Positions 37,151 through 48,110 of a stretch of 64,000 bases of DNA are shown here, in pieces. Location of the stretch: contig NZ_CP109907.1 in the NCBI RefSeq assembly GCF_033097525.1, positions 2,480,001 through 2,544,000 on the forward strand. Reading direction: 5' to 3'. The stretch is from Sphingobacterium sp. UGAL515B_05. Lineage in GTDB: Bacteria; Bacteroidota; Bacteroidia; Sphingobacteriales; Sphingobacteriaceae. The stretch's first letter is position 1; the number at the start of each line of letters is the position of its first letter. The notes below the pieces were generated by a model. That model ran no database searches, was not told where the DNA came from, and saw only the letters and a program-made list of their open reading frames with translations. Made by a program: the position numbers and the translations under genes.

Positions 37151-38821
37151 CTACTGATCCGTTACACAGCCTTCTGAGGCATCGGCAACAGTTTTAGCGT
37201 ATTTGTATAAAACACCTTTGTTAACTTTTAACGCTGGTTGTACCCAAGCGGCACGGCGTTGCGCGATCTCTTCATCGGAAAGCAGCACATTGATGCTGTT
37301 ATTCACTGCATCGATCTCGATAATGTCATCATCATGTACAAGACCGATTAATCCGCCTTTGTAAGATTCTGGTGTGATATGCCCTACGACAAAACCATGT
37401 GTTCCACCTGAGAAACGGCCATCGGTAATTAAAGCAACAGATTTACCAAGACCGGCACCAATAATCAAGGAGGTTGGTTTAAGCATTTCAGGCATGCCTG
37501 GTGCTCCAACAGGACCTTCATTTTTGATCACGACAACATCGCCTGGTTTGATTCTACCAGATGCAATACCGGCCACTAAATCATGCTCGCCATCGAATAC
37601 GCGTGCAGGACCAGTGAATTTTTCACCTTCTTTACCGGAGATCTTGGCTACAGAACCTTTCTCTGCTAAGTTCCCATAAAGAATCTGTAAGTGTCCTGTA
37701 GCCTTGATTGGATCGCTCAATGGTTTGATAATCGGTTGGTCATATTCCATGATTGATTTAACATCAGCCAAGTTTTCAGCGACCGTTTTTCCTGTTACCG
37801 TAATACAGTCGCCATGAAGTAAACCTTCATTTAAAAGATATTTCATGACAGCAGGAGTTCCACCAAATTGCTGCAGATCTTGCATCAAGTATTTACCGGA
37901 TGGTTTGAAGTCAGCTAATACAGGGGTTTCGTCACTCATGCGTTGAAAGTCGTCTTGCGTGATATCTACGCCTACAGCTTTGCCTATTGCGATAAAGTGA
38001 AGTACAGCATTGGTACTACCGCCCAAGATAACAATGGTACGTAGCGCGTTCTCAAATGCTTTACGTGTCATGATATCAGAGGGCTTGATATCTTTCTCAA
38101 GCAGTGTGCGGATATGCTTCCCTGCTTCCAAACATTCATTTTTCTTTTCTTCCGAGATCGCAGGGTTGGAAGATGAGTACGGTAAGCTCATTCCCAAGGC
38201 TTCAATTGCCGAAGCCATGGTATTTGCTGTATACATTCCGCCACAAGCACCAGCACCAGGGCAGGTATGTTTGATAATGCCTTCATAGTCTTCATCGGAA
38301 AGATTGCCGCAGATGCGTTGTCCCAATGCTTCAAATGCAGACACAATGTTTAATTCTTCACCTTTATAGTGGCCTGGAGCGATAGTACCGCCATATACCA
38401 TTAACGAAGGACGGTCCAAACGGGCCATTGCCATAATAGCACCGGGCATGTTTTTGTCACAGCCAGGAATAGAGATCAAGCCATCATAATATTGTCCACC
38501 ACAGATCGTTTCGATACTATCAGCGATCACATCACGACTTACCAACGAATAACGCATCCCATCGGTACCGTTACTCATACCGTCACTGACGCCAATGGTT
38601 CCAAAGGTCAAACCCACTAAATCATTGTTCCAAACGCCCTTCTTGACGATTTGTGCCAAATCATTTAAGTGCATATTACACGTATTACCATCATATCCCA
38701 TGCTGGCAATACCGACCTGTGCTTTGTCCATGTCGGCATCTGTAAGACCGATACCATAAAGCATTGCTTTTGCAGCAGGTTGCGTTTCGTCTTGTGTAAA
38801 TGTACGGCTGTATTTGTTCAT
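37151..38821 (-). CDS. ilvD: dihydroxy-acid dehydratase
   Basis: A 556-residue Fe-S dehydratase acting fourth in valine and isoleucine synthesis. '[28 protein letters not shown]', '[35 protein letters not shown]' and '[19 protein letters not shown]' are family blocks with the cluster cysteines. I start it at 38821 ([11 protein letters not shown]), where the conserved N-terminus begins; an ATG at 38851 would add ten residues and overlap the end of ilvE by 17 bases. It follows ilvE on the minus strand. Confidence 0.95.
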   Translation of the reverse strand: MNKYSRTFTQDETQPAAKAMLYGIGLTDADMDKAQVGIASMGYDGNTCNMHLNDLAQIVKKGVWNNDLVGLTFGTIGVSDGMSNGTDGMRYSLVSRDVIADSIETICGGQYYDGLISIPGCDKNMPGAIMAMARLDRPSLMVYGGTIAPGHYKGEELNIVSAFEALGQRICGNLSDEDYEGIIKHTCPGAGACGGMYTANTMASAIEALGMSLPYSSSNPAISEEKKNECLEAGKHIRTLLEKDIKPSDIMTRKAFENALRTIVILGGSTNAVLHFIAIGKAVGVDITQDDFQRMSDETPVLADFKPSGKYLMQDLQQFGGTPAVMKYLLNEGLLHGDCITVTGKTVAENLADVKSIMEYDQPIIKPLSDPIKATGHLQILYGNLAEKGSVAKISGKEGEKFTGPARVFDGEHDLVAGIASGRIKPGDVVVIKNEGPVGAPGMPEMLKPTSLIIGAGLGKSVALITDGRFSGGTHGFVVGHITPESYKGGLIGLVHDDDIIEIDAVNNSINVLLSDEEIAQRRAAWVQPALKVNKGVLYKYAKTVADASEGCVTDQ

Positions 38822-38834
38822 TGCGTTTTCGCCG

Positions 38835-39724
38835 TTAGATGATGACTTCATAATTTTCGTTCTCTAATACTAAATTTTTATATCTTCTTTGGATTGATGC
38901 ACCTATGCTGTGTTCCCAGGCTTCTTTGTAGATGACATCATCGACTTGTTTGATTCCGATAATTTCTGCCGCAGTCCCGCATAAGAAAGCGCTGTCAGCA
39001 GTGTAAATGTCTTCTACTGTCAATTGCTTTTCAATGACTTCGAAGTTTAATTTTTTACAGATGTTTTTTACAGTCTGGCGTGTAATGCCCGGGAAGATAT
39101 TCTTCGCTGGCGGCGTATAGATTTTGAAATCCTTTTCGATGAAAATATTTTCACTGGATGCTTGGGCAACGTAGCCTTCGTGGTCGAGCATTAACGCTTC
39201 GTCGTAACCCTTCCTGATGGCTTCTGTTGTCGCAAGGATGGAGTTTACATATTGCCCAGAGATCTTCGAGTCAATTTTAAACGACTTTGGATTAGGTCTT
39301 TTGATATCAGAGATACATACCTTTAATAGGTTTTGACCAAGATATGGTCCCCATTCCCATGCTGCCATCATGATGCTTGCTTCGGTTGATGAGGTTAGGT
39401 GCATATTTGAACCGGTCAATACCAATGGACGTATATAAGCTTCTCTTAGGTTGTTGTTGGCCAGGAGCTCATAACAGATGTCGATCAGCTCTCGGTTGCT
39501 CCAACGATAGGGAATATTAACTGCTTCACACGATCTCTTTAAGCGATCGAAATGCATGTCAGCTTTAAATATACGGGGCCATTGTGGGTATTATACGCAC
39601 GTAAACCATCGAATACAGCATATCCGTAATGCAATGACTGTGCAAAGGGATCCAATGCCGCTTCGGAAGCTTTTACAAAAGCTCCGTCCAAATAGATCAA
39701 TGTGTTTTTGTCGTAATATTTCAT
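38835..39724 (-). pseudogene. ilvE: branched-chain aminotransferase ilvE, interrupted by a 1-base frameshift
   Basis: The last enzyme of valine, leucine and isoleucine synthesis (PLP fold type IV), here in two frames. The first frame (39724 to 39539) encodes 'YLDGAFVKASEAALDPFAQSLHYGYAVFDGLRAYNTHNGP' and then becomes nonsense. The downstream frame resumes the family pattern with 'RIFKADMHFDRLKRSC' and runs to 'ENYEVII', holding 'AYIRPLVL', the 'GYDEALMLDHEGYVAQASSENIFI' block and 'FPGITRQTV'. One base added near the GGGG run at 39575-39578 (plus strand) would restore one 296-residue protein, the normal IlvE length. Every other part looks intact, so this is a very recent mutation or a homopolymer sequencing error. 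It is first in the BCAA operon. Confidence 0.9.
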
Positions 39725-40061
39725 AACCCAAAATTTACCTAAGTATAATAGTTCCCTTTGTTGTAATATTGGTGGTAAATCATGCTATCTCAAGCTTCTA
39801 TAAAAACTTTCGATTTTCATTTCCTCAAGGTAGCAGGAATTACAATAATTGGCAATAGGTAAAGTGCTAATTTTGTATTTAGAATAAAATTTCATTAAAT
39901 CTATTTTTATGAAATTTTATTTTACAAAAATTCGTTTTATTCGGTTTTATATTTTGTTAGTCGTATACCATATTTAAAATTGGTCTACAGGTGCAAAAAA
40001 TTATTTTTTGTTACAATGGCCAATTTTCTTCCTAAAATGAAGAAAATGTCAAAAAAACTTT
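39725..40061. other. AT-rich intergenic region upstream of the BCAA operon
   Basis: About 340 strongly AT-rich bases between the start of ilvE and the terminator of atpC. The operon promoter must lie here, but I could not find a convincing -33/-7 pair on the minus strand, nor a leader peptide with Leu, Val or Ile codon runs, nor a T-box. Confidence 0.45.
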
Positions 40062-40100
40062 AAAAAAAAAGCTTCCGATATTTCTATCGGAAGCTTTTTA
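40062..40100 (-). terminator. terminator of the atpD-atpC unit
   Basis: A perfect 15-bp stem (aaaaagcttccgata 40066-40080 with 40085-40099) with a 4-base loop and flanking A/T tracts lies just beyond the atpC stop on the minus strand. Confidence 0.9.
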
Positions 40101-40122
40101 GATTTTATAAAATCGATTTGAT

Positions 40123-40371
40123 TTAATCTCCGATAATTCCTTCAGCAAGCACGGTAATGACATTGTCTTTTGCTTCCACAACACCACCTTTAATGAACAC
40201 TTCTTGTCCACCTTTACCTTGTTGAATAATTACTTTTCCATCTTCCAAAGTAGAAACAATGGCAGCGTGGTCTTTCAAAATTTGAAAAGAACCCGCAGTG
40301 CCCGGTACAGTAACGGATGTTACTTCGCCTTCGAATGCTAATTTGTCTGGAGTGATAATTGTTAATTTCAT
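40123..40371 (-). CDS. atpC: F1 ATP synthase epsilon subunit, N-terminal domain only
   Basis: An 82-residue protein equal to the beta-sandwich domain of the epsilon subunit: 'MKLTIITPDKLAFEGEVTSVTVPGTAGSFQILKDHAAIVSTLEDGKVII' and 'FIKGGVVEAKDNVITVLAEG'. The C-terminal two-helix domain that inhibits rotation in E. coli is absent, as is usual in this phylum. It lies 21 bases after atpD. Confidence 0.95.
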   Translation of the reverse strand: MKLTIITPDKLAFEGEVTSVTVPGTAGSFQILKDHAAIVSTLEDGKVIIQQGKGGQEVFIKGGVVEAKDNVITVLAEGIIGD

Positions 40372-40392
40372 TATTCTTAGATATAATCTAGA

Positions 40393-42262
<1,870 letters not shown>

Positions 42263-42913
42263 CTAGATTTTTTTGTTTAGTTCGTCCTGCAACTGGCGCT
42301 TGAGCAGTTGTTCCTTTTCCATCGATTTTTTGCGGAAGGTAGCGAATTCCTCTTGCGACTGTTCGGCCGTTTTTTGGAATTCCACCGTGTCCACTTTCGC
42401 TTTCCGGTAAGAAAATAAAAAGATAAATGCTGCTACTGCCAATACCGCAATGATCGTCCAGACAACAGTATTGTAAAAAGTTTTAGATGTATTGATTCCC
42501 AAGAAAGAGAAACTTTCTGTTTTTTCCTTCTCCTGTGCCAGCTGATCCTTTAAAACCTGAATTGAATCTTGTAAAGTTTTGGTATTGGATGTATAGTTGC
42601 TTGAAGATGATTTTAAAGAGCTGATTTCCTTGTGGAGTTTTGCTACGGTATCAATTACATTTCGTTTCACAATATCAAGATTGGTTTTTCGTACCATCTT
42701 GAAATCATAGTTGTTTTTCGAAATATAATTCAGGTGGTCAAATTGATTTGCCAAACTTCCTTTTTTTAATCCATCCGGGCTATATTTGAAGGCATTATCC
42801 TGTTGTGCTGCTGTAGTGGCTGGAGCCGCAGCGGGAGTTTGTGCCTTCAATAGCGTATGTGATGAAATAAATAAAATCGTAAAGAATATAAATGCTAATC
42901 TCAATTTGCTCAT
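42263..42913 (-). CDS. exported membrane-anchored coiled-coil protein of unknown function
   Basis: A 216-residue protein that I cannot assign to a family. It has a signal peptide (MSKLRLAFIFFTILFISS...LKAQ), an Ala/Pro/Thr-rich linker (residues about 26-42), 'KGSLANQFDHLNYISKNNYDFKMVRK', a predicted coiled coil at about 80-135 rich in Lys/Glu/Ser, one membrane helix ('TVVWTIIAVLAVAAFIFLFSYR', about 150-171) and a charged C-terminal coiled coil. A periplasmic sensor or scaffold shape is suggested. It is a single gene with its own terminator. Confidence 0.8.
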   Translation of the reverse strand: MSKLRLAFIFFTILFISSHTLLKAQTPAAAPATTAAQQDNAFKYSPDGLKKGSLANQFDHLNYISKNNYDFKMVRKTNLDIVKRNVIDTVAKLHKEISSLKSSSSNYTSNTKTLQDSIQVLKDQLAQEKEKTESFSFLGINTSKTFYNTVVWTIIAVLAVAAFIFLFSYRKAKVDTVEFQKTAEQSQEEFATFRKKSMEKEQLLKRQLQDELNKKI

Positions 42914-43060
42914 GTTGTTTATTTTATAAAATGCGTTAATCTAGCTTATCCTAATTGTAAAACTAGGATATACCTGTGATAAATATAAGGAATTATTGAA
43001 AAAACGAAAATGTTAAGTGAAATATATTCCAATTCTCGTAGGTCATTTCCCGTTACTTTA

Positions 43061-43765
43061 TCATGATTCGATAGACCAACTTGGCAAATACCGTAAAAAG
43101 GACATGATCTTTTCCTTATAGATTGCCGTATTTAGTTTGAAATAGTAGGCTCCTTTTTTTGAGTTTTCCTTATCTTTTTCTTCCAGTTTGATGATGAGGT
43201 CTGAGGAAAGCAGTTTTCGGCTGAAATTGCGCTTATCCAACTCGATATTGTAAACACCCTCATAGAGTGCTGCAATCTGGGGAATTGTGAATTTCTCAGG
43301 CAGCAGTTCAAATAATATCGGATACAAAGCTGCTTTCATGCGTAGACGGTGCTGTGCCGAAGCGATCATCTGATCATGATCGAAGATCAGTGTTGGGTGC
43401 TCCTGTAATGGAAACCATTGGGCTTCGTAATCGTCACTGAGGATATGTTGATATTGCTGCGTATCAATCAGCGCAAAATAACAGATACTGACAACCCGGT
43501 CGCTAGGTTCACGCTTAGGTTCACCGAATACACTACATTGCTCCATGTATACATTTTCAAGCCCTGTTAACTGTTTGAGCACACGGCTCGCCGCCTCTTC
43601 CGGGCTTTCGTCAGATTGAACGAAACCACCCATCAGACTCCATTTATTTCGTTCGGGTTCGAAATCACGTTTAATTAAAAGTACTTCAAGGGATTCGCCG
43701 TTAAATCCAAATATGATACAGTCTACTGCCAAAAGGATCCCTGAATCTTTTTTATAATATTCCAT
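43061..43765 (-). CDS. araR: NUDIX-type transcriptional regulator of arabinose genes
   Basis: A 234-residue NrtR-type regulator: an N-terminal NUDIX-fold domain ('ILLAVDCIIFGF', 'WSLMGGFVQSDESPEEAASRVLKQLTGL') followed by a C-terminal winged-helix domain ('FTIPQIAALYEGVYNIELDKRNFSRKLLSSDLIIKLEEK', about residues 165-205). The Nudix box is incomplete (the REXXEE core reads as 'RVLKQL'), so it should bind a ligand rather than hydrolyse one. A protein of this architecture is the arabinose repressor AraR in Bacteroides thetaiotaomicron. Its gene is divergent from the araB-araD-araA cluster here, and a large perfect dyad lies in between, so an AraR role is well supported by context. Confidence 0.88.
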   Translation of the reverse strand: MEYYKKDSGILLAVDCIIFGFNGESLEVLLIKRDFEPERNKWSLMGGFVQSDESPEEAASRVLKQLTGLENVYMEQCSVFGEPKREPSDRVVSICYFALIDTQQYQHILSDDYEAQWFPLQEHPTLIFDHDQMIASAQHRLRMKAALYPILFELLPEKFTIPQIAALYEGVYNIELDKRNFSRKLLSSDLIIKLEEKDKENSKKGAYYFKLNTAIYKEKIMSFLRYLPSWSIES

Positions 43766-44098
43766 CGTCTATCGTTTTATCTTTTTTTATCTGACATCAC
43801 CCCATTTATTCCACGAGCAAAACTATGTAAAAAAGTAAATAGCTAAAAATAAGTATAATAATTGTCTGATACATCCCTTTAAAAGGCTTTTATACGCCTA
43901 TGTCAGGAATTTGGGTTAACCATAATTTGCTGCTATGAAGTTAGCTCTATTTTTTAAATATGAAAATTTTCTTTCATATTTAAAAAAATAAATGTTTATT
44001 TGACACTAATTATTTTTTCAAGGCGAACTTCAGAAAGGAGGGGATTGAAAAATAAGGCGTTAGAGACAATTATAAGTTATAAACCAAATTCAGCAAAA
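43766..44098. promoter_or_regulatory. divergent araR-araB control region
   Basis: A 333-base AT-rich region between the divergent regulator and ribulokinase genes. Apart from the dyad at 43950-43987 I see no repeat or gene. Promoters for both directions should lie here. Confidence 0.55.
43950..43987. promoter_or_regulatory. candidate AraR operator, perfect dyad
   Basis: A 16-bp inverted repeat (43950-43965 with 43972-43987, core aaatatgaaa/tttcatattt) is separated by 6 bases. It lies about 110 bases before araB and 185 bases before araR. The lack of GC and T-tract context argues against a terminator, while position and symmetry suit a dimeric repressor. Confidence 0.5.
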
Positions 44099-45786
44099 AT
44101 GAATAAATCGTATGTCATTGGGGTGGACTATGGAAGTGATTCGGTCCGTTCGGTATTGGTTGATGCTAACAATGGCGAGGAGATAGCTTCTTCTGTATTT
44201 TACTACCCGCGTTGGAAAAGAGGGGAGTATTGTGATGCTGCTTTAAGTCAGTTTAGGCAGCACCCCTTGGATTATATCGAAGGCTTGGAAGCAACAATAA
44301 AAGATTGTTTGCTCAAATCGGAAATCGACAATATTGGCGCAGCTGTAAAAGCAATTTCTGTGGATACAACGGGATCTACTCCAGTTGCCGTAAACGCAGC
44401 CGGGGTTCCATTGGCGTTGTTGGACGAGTTTAAAGACAACCCCAATGCCATGTTTGTTTTATGGAAAGATCATACAGCTGTTGGAGAGGCCAAAGAAATT
44501 AACCTGCACAATCAAAATAGTTCGGTGGATTATTTGAAGTATGTGGGCGGAGTATACTCTTCGGAATGGTTCTGGGCCAAATTACTTCATGTTTTTAGAG
44601 CAGATGAAAAAGTCCGTGCCGCCACATATAGCTGGGTTGAGCATTGCGATTATATTCCATTTCTATTGACGGGAGGAAAACAGGTGTCTGCGATGAAGCG
44701 TGGGGTTTGTTCAGCGGGCATAAATCGCTTTGGGCCGAAGAATTTGATGGCCTACCGCCAAATTCTTTCTTTTCAACACTTGATCCATTGCTGGATGGTT
44801 TGGTTGATCGTTTGTTTTCCGAAACATACACTGCTGATCAATCTGCTGGTCAGCTTTCGGAAGAATGGGCGCAACGATTAGGTCTTACAACCTCGGTCGT
44901 TGTCGGAGTAGGTGCATTTGACTGTCATATGGGGGCAGTAGGGGGACAAATAGAGCCATATTATCTGAGTAAGGTAATGGGGACATCGACCTGCGATATG
45001 CTAGTTGCCCCGAAGGAGGAGGTTCAGCATATGTTGGTCAGGGGAATCTGCGGTCAGGTAGACGGTTCGATTATACCGGGAATGATCGGTATGGAAGCTG
45101 GGCAATCGGCATTTGGAGATGCTTACGCTTGGCTGAAACAGGTGTTACTGTGGCCAACGAAAAATTTGATACAAGATATTGAAGAGATCGAAGCGCATAC
45201 GCGTGAACAGTTGATGGCAACCCTGGAGGAGAAACTCTTGTTCAGCCTAAGTGAGCAGGCTGCATTACTTCCCGTAACGGCAACATCTGAATTAGCATTG
45301 GACTGGCTCAATGGTCGTCGAACTCCGGATGCGGATCAATCCTTGAAAGGAGCGATTACAGGTTTGCACCTCGGAACAGATGCTCCTCGGATCTTCAGAG
45401 CAATTGTCGAAGCAACTTGTTTTGGCGCAAAGGCTATTGTTGACCGTTTCGTGGAACAGGGTATTCCGGTAAAAGGCTTGATCGGTTTAGGCGGAGTTGC
45501 AAAGAAATCCCCCTTTATTATGCAAATGATGGCCAATGTGATGAATATGCCTATTCGTATTCATAAAAGTGAACAGACTTGTGCCATTGGCGCCGCAATG
45601 TTCGCCGCAACAGCGGCTGGTTTATATGACCGGGTCGAGGATGCCATGAAGGCAATGGGGCAAGGTTTTGAACGAACTTATATACCTGAGGAAAAATGGG
45701 TAACCATCTACGCCGAACGCTATGAACATTACAAGGCTTTGGGAGCTTTCATCGAAGGAAAGGAATCGCTAGCCATTACTGTTTAA
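44099..45786 (+). pseudogene. araB: ribulokinase araB, interrupted by a 1-base frameshift
   Basis: The FGGY-family kinase converting L-ribulose to L-ribulose-5-phosphate. Frame one starts at 44099 with 'YVIGVDYGSDSVRSVLVDANNG' and carries 'ISVDTTGSTPVAVN', 'FVLWKDHTA' and 'SSEWFWAKLLH', continuing correctly to 'KQVSAMKRGVCSAG'. It then becomes nonsense and stops at 44881. The correct sequence resumes in another frame with 'GHKSLWAEEFDGLPP' and runs through 'VMGTSTCDMLVAP', 'GMEAGQSAFGD' and 'GLIGLGGVAKKSPFIMQM' to the stop at 45786. One extra base in the GGGC run at 44716-44719 would restore a 562-residue protein, normal AraB length. A homopolymer sequencing error or a recent mutation are both possible. 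AraD and araA follow. Confidence 0.9.
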
Positions 45787-45803
45787 CCATTCAAATTTTA
45801 ATC

Positions 45804-46496
45804 ATGTATAATTCAATTAAAGAAGAAGCCTACCATTGCAATATGCAATTACCCCAGCTGGGATTGGTGCTTTTTACATTTGGAAATGTGAGTGTTGTCG
45901 ATCGCCGTCAGGAAGTGTTTGCGATTAAACCAAGTGGGGTTCCATATGAAGAGCTATCACCGGAACATATGGTGATTGTAGACTTTGATGGTCAGGTGGT
46001 TGAGGGGAATCTTAGGCCATCATCTGATACGAAAACTCATGCGCTACTGTATAAACATTGGAAGGAAATCGGTGGGATCACCCACACACACTCCACCTAT
46101 GCGACAGCATGGGCACAGGCGCAACGGGATATTCCCATTTTCGGAACGACACATGCCGATCATTTGACGGTAGACATCCCCTGTGCTCCACCAATGAACG
46201 ATGAGATGATCGCCGGAAACTACGAACATGAAACGGGGTTTCAGATTATCAATCACTTTGTCGAAAATAAGCTGGACTATAAAGAAGTGGAAATGATTCT
46301 CGTTGGTAACCACGCGCCGTTTGCCTGGGGTAAAACTGGGACAAAGTCTGTTTATAACAGTGCGGTTTTGGAACAGGTTGCTAAAATGGCTTGGTTGACA
46401 GAACAGATCAATCCGAATGCGCCTCGATTAAAGCCTGCACTGATCAAAAAGCATTACGAACGGAAGCATGGGGCCAACGCCTATTATGGTCAATAA
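45804..46496 (+). CDS. araD: L-ribulose-5-phosphate 4-epimerase
   Basis: A 230-residue class II aldolase-fold epimerase that converts L-ribulose-5-phosphate to D-xylulose-5-phosphate. Metal-binding His residues are in 'GITHTHSTYATAWAQA' (about residues 93-108) and 'VGNHAPFAWGKTG' (about 170-182); 'NVSVVDRRQEVFAIKPSGVPYEEL' is the family N-terminal block. It starts 17 bases after araB and 43 before araA. Confidence 0.97.
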   Translation: MYNSIKEEAYHCNMQLPQLGLVLFTFGNVSVVDRRQEVFAIKPSGVPYEELSPEHMVIVDFDGQVVEGNLRPSSDTKTHALLYKHWKEIGGITHTHSTYATAWAQAQRDIPIFGTTHADHLTVDIPCAPPMNDEMIAGNYEHETGFQIINHFVENKLDYKEVEMILVGNHAPFAWGKTGTKSVYNSAVLEQVAKMAWLTEQINPNAPRLKPALIKKHYERKHGANAYYGQ

Positions 46497-46539
46497 TTTT
46501 CGGTAATAAAAAAATCTATAGCAAAAACTACAATTTAAC

Positions 46540-48042
46540 ATGAATATCAATTTAAAAGAGCTTGAGGTCTGGTTTGTCGTGGGAAGCCAAGACCTATACG
46601 GTGAAGAAACCTTGCGACAAGTTGCCCTACATGCTGAGGAAATAGCCAATTATTTACATAGCCAAGCAGCGATTCCAGTAGCGGTAAAATATAAACCGAT
46701 CGTAAAAAATACGGACGAGATTTATGCAACGTTGGCAGCCGCCAACAATGAAAAAAACTGTATCGGGGTTATTACCTGGATGCATACATTTTCACCTGCA
46801 AAGATGTGGATCAGAGGATTAAAAGCCTTGCAAAAGCCATTGTTGCATCTGCATACGCAGTATAACCAGGATATCCCATGGAATAGTATCGATATGGATT
46901 TTATGAATCTCAACCAAAGTGCGCATGGGGATCGTGAATTTGGACATATCGTTAGCCGCTTAAAAATAGGTCGTAAAGTTGTAACCGGGCATTGGCAAGA
47001 TGCGGAAGTGCTGGAACGGATTAATGTTTGGGCGCGTGCAGCCGCAGGATGGCACGACTGGCAAGGTGCTAAATTTGCACGATTTGGCGATAACATGCGT
47101 TATGTGGCTGTTACGGACGGCGATAAAGTAGAGGCAGAGTCGCAATTTGGTTTCGCAGTAAACACCTATGCCATTGGTGATCTGGTAGCGGTTATCAATG
47201 CGAGCACGGAAGCGGAAATCGCGGCATTATTAGCCGAGTACGAAGCGACTTATGAACTAGCCGAAAATGTGAAAGCTGGTGGTGAATATCACGATAACCT
47301 CATCGAGGCTGCTAAAATAGAAATTGGCCTAAGGAAATTTTTGGAACAAGGAAACTTTAAAGGCTTTACGGATACTTTTGAGGATCTGCATGGGATGGTA
47401 CAACTTCCGGGCTTGGCGGTACAACGTTTAATGGCTGAGGGATATGGTTTTGCCGGCGAAGGGGATTGGAAGACCCCGGCTTTGGTGCGCGCTTGCAAAG
47501 TGATGGGAGCAGGATTAGCGGGAACGACCGCATTTATGGAGGACTACACCTACCATTTTGATCCGCAGAATCCCATGGTACTTGGCTCACATATGTTAGA
47601 AGTGGACCCAGCTTTAGCAACTGGAAAACCACGTATAGAAGTACATCCGCTAGGAATTGGCGGCAAGGCAGATCCTGCCCGTTTGGTTTTCAATGGGCAG
47701 AGCGGAGATGCATTGAATGCCTCTTTGGTCGATATGGGAACGCGTTTTCGTTTGATCGTGAATAAAGTACAAGGTGTTGCTGTGGAAGAAGAGTTACCTA
47801 AGCTTCCTGTTGCGCGTGTGTTATGGAAACCGCTTCCTGATATGAAAACAGGTTGCAGTGCCTGGATTGTGGCAGGGGGGGCACATCATACAGCCTACAG
47901 CTTGAGCTTAACACCCGAATACCTGGAAGATTTTGCACGTATTGCCGGACTGGAATATGTATTGATCGACGAGGATACTACGGTAGCGAAGCTCGAAGAT
48001 CAATTGAAATGGAATGAACTATATTATTTACTCAGTAAATAA
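46540..48042 (+). CDS. araA: L-arabinose isomerase
   Basis: A 500-residue enzyme interconverting L-arabinose and L-ribulose, the same length as E. coli AraA. '[19 protein letters not shown]' at the N-terminus is diagnostic. Expected metal and catalytic residues are in '[12 protein letters not shown]' (Glu near 306), '[11 protein letters not shown]' (Glu near 333), '[14 protein letters not shown]' (His near 350) and '[14 protein letters not shown]' (His near 450). Confidence 0.98.
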   Translation: MNINLKELEVWFVVGSQDLYGEETLRQVALHAEEIANYLHSQAAIPVAVKYKPIVKNTDEIYATLAAANNEKNCIGVITWMHTFSPAKMWIRGLKALQKPLLHLHTQYNQDIPWNSIDMDFMNLNQSAHGDREFGHIVSRLKIGRKVVTGHWQDAEVLERINVWARAAAGWHDWQGAKFARFGDNMRYVAVTDGDKVEAESQFGFAVNTYAIGDLVAVINASTEAEIAALLAEYEATYELAENVKAGGEYHDNLIEAAKIEIGLRKFLEQGNFKGFTDTFEDLHGMVQLPGLAVQRLMAEGYGFAGEGDWKTPALVRACKVMGAGLAGTTAFMEDYTYHFDPQNPMVLGSHMLEVDPALATGKPRIEVHPLGIGGKADPARLVFNGQSGDALNASLVDMGTRFRLIVNKVQGVAVEEELPKLPVARVLWKPLPDMKTGCSAWIVAGGAHHTAYSLSLTPEYLEDFARIAGLEYVLIDEDTTVAKLEDQLKWNELYYLLSK

Positions 48043-48110
48043 TAGCCTAAGCCATTTATACCTGCTCTTCGGGTATAGATGGCTTATTGATAATAACCAA
48101 TTTGGGACAT

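Noticed and set aside
39725..40061. Possible leader-peptide attenuator or T-box before the BCAA operon
   Set aside because: No run of Leu, Val or Ile codons in a short frame, no antiterminator/terminator pair and no T-box motif could be seen; T-boxes are not typical of this phylum.
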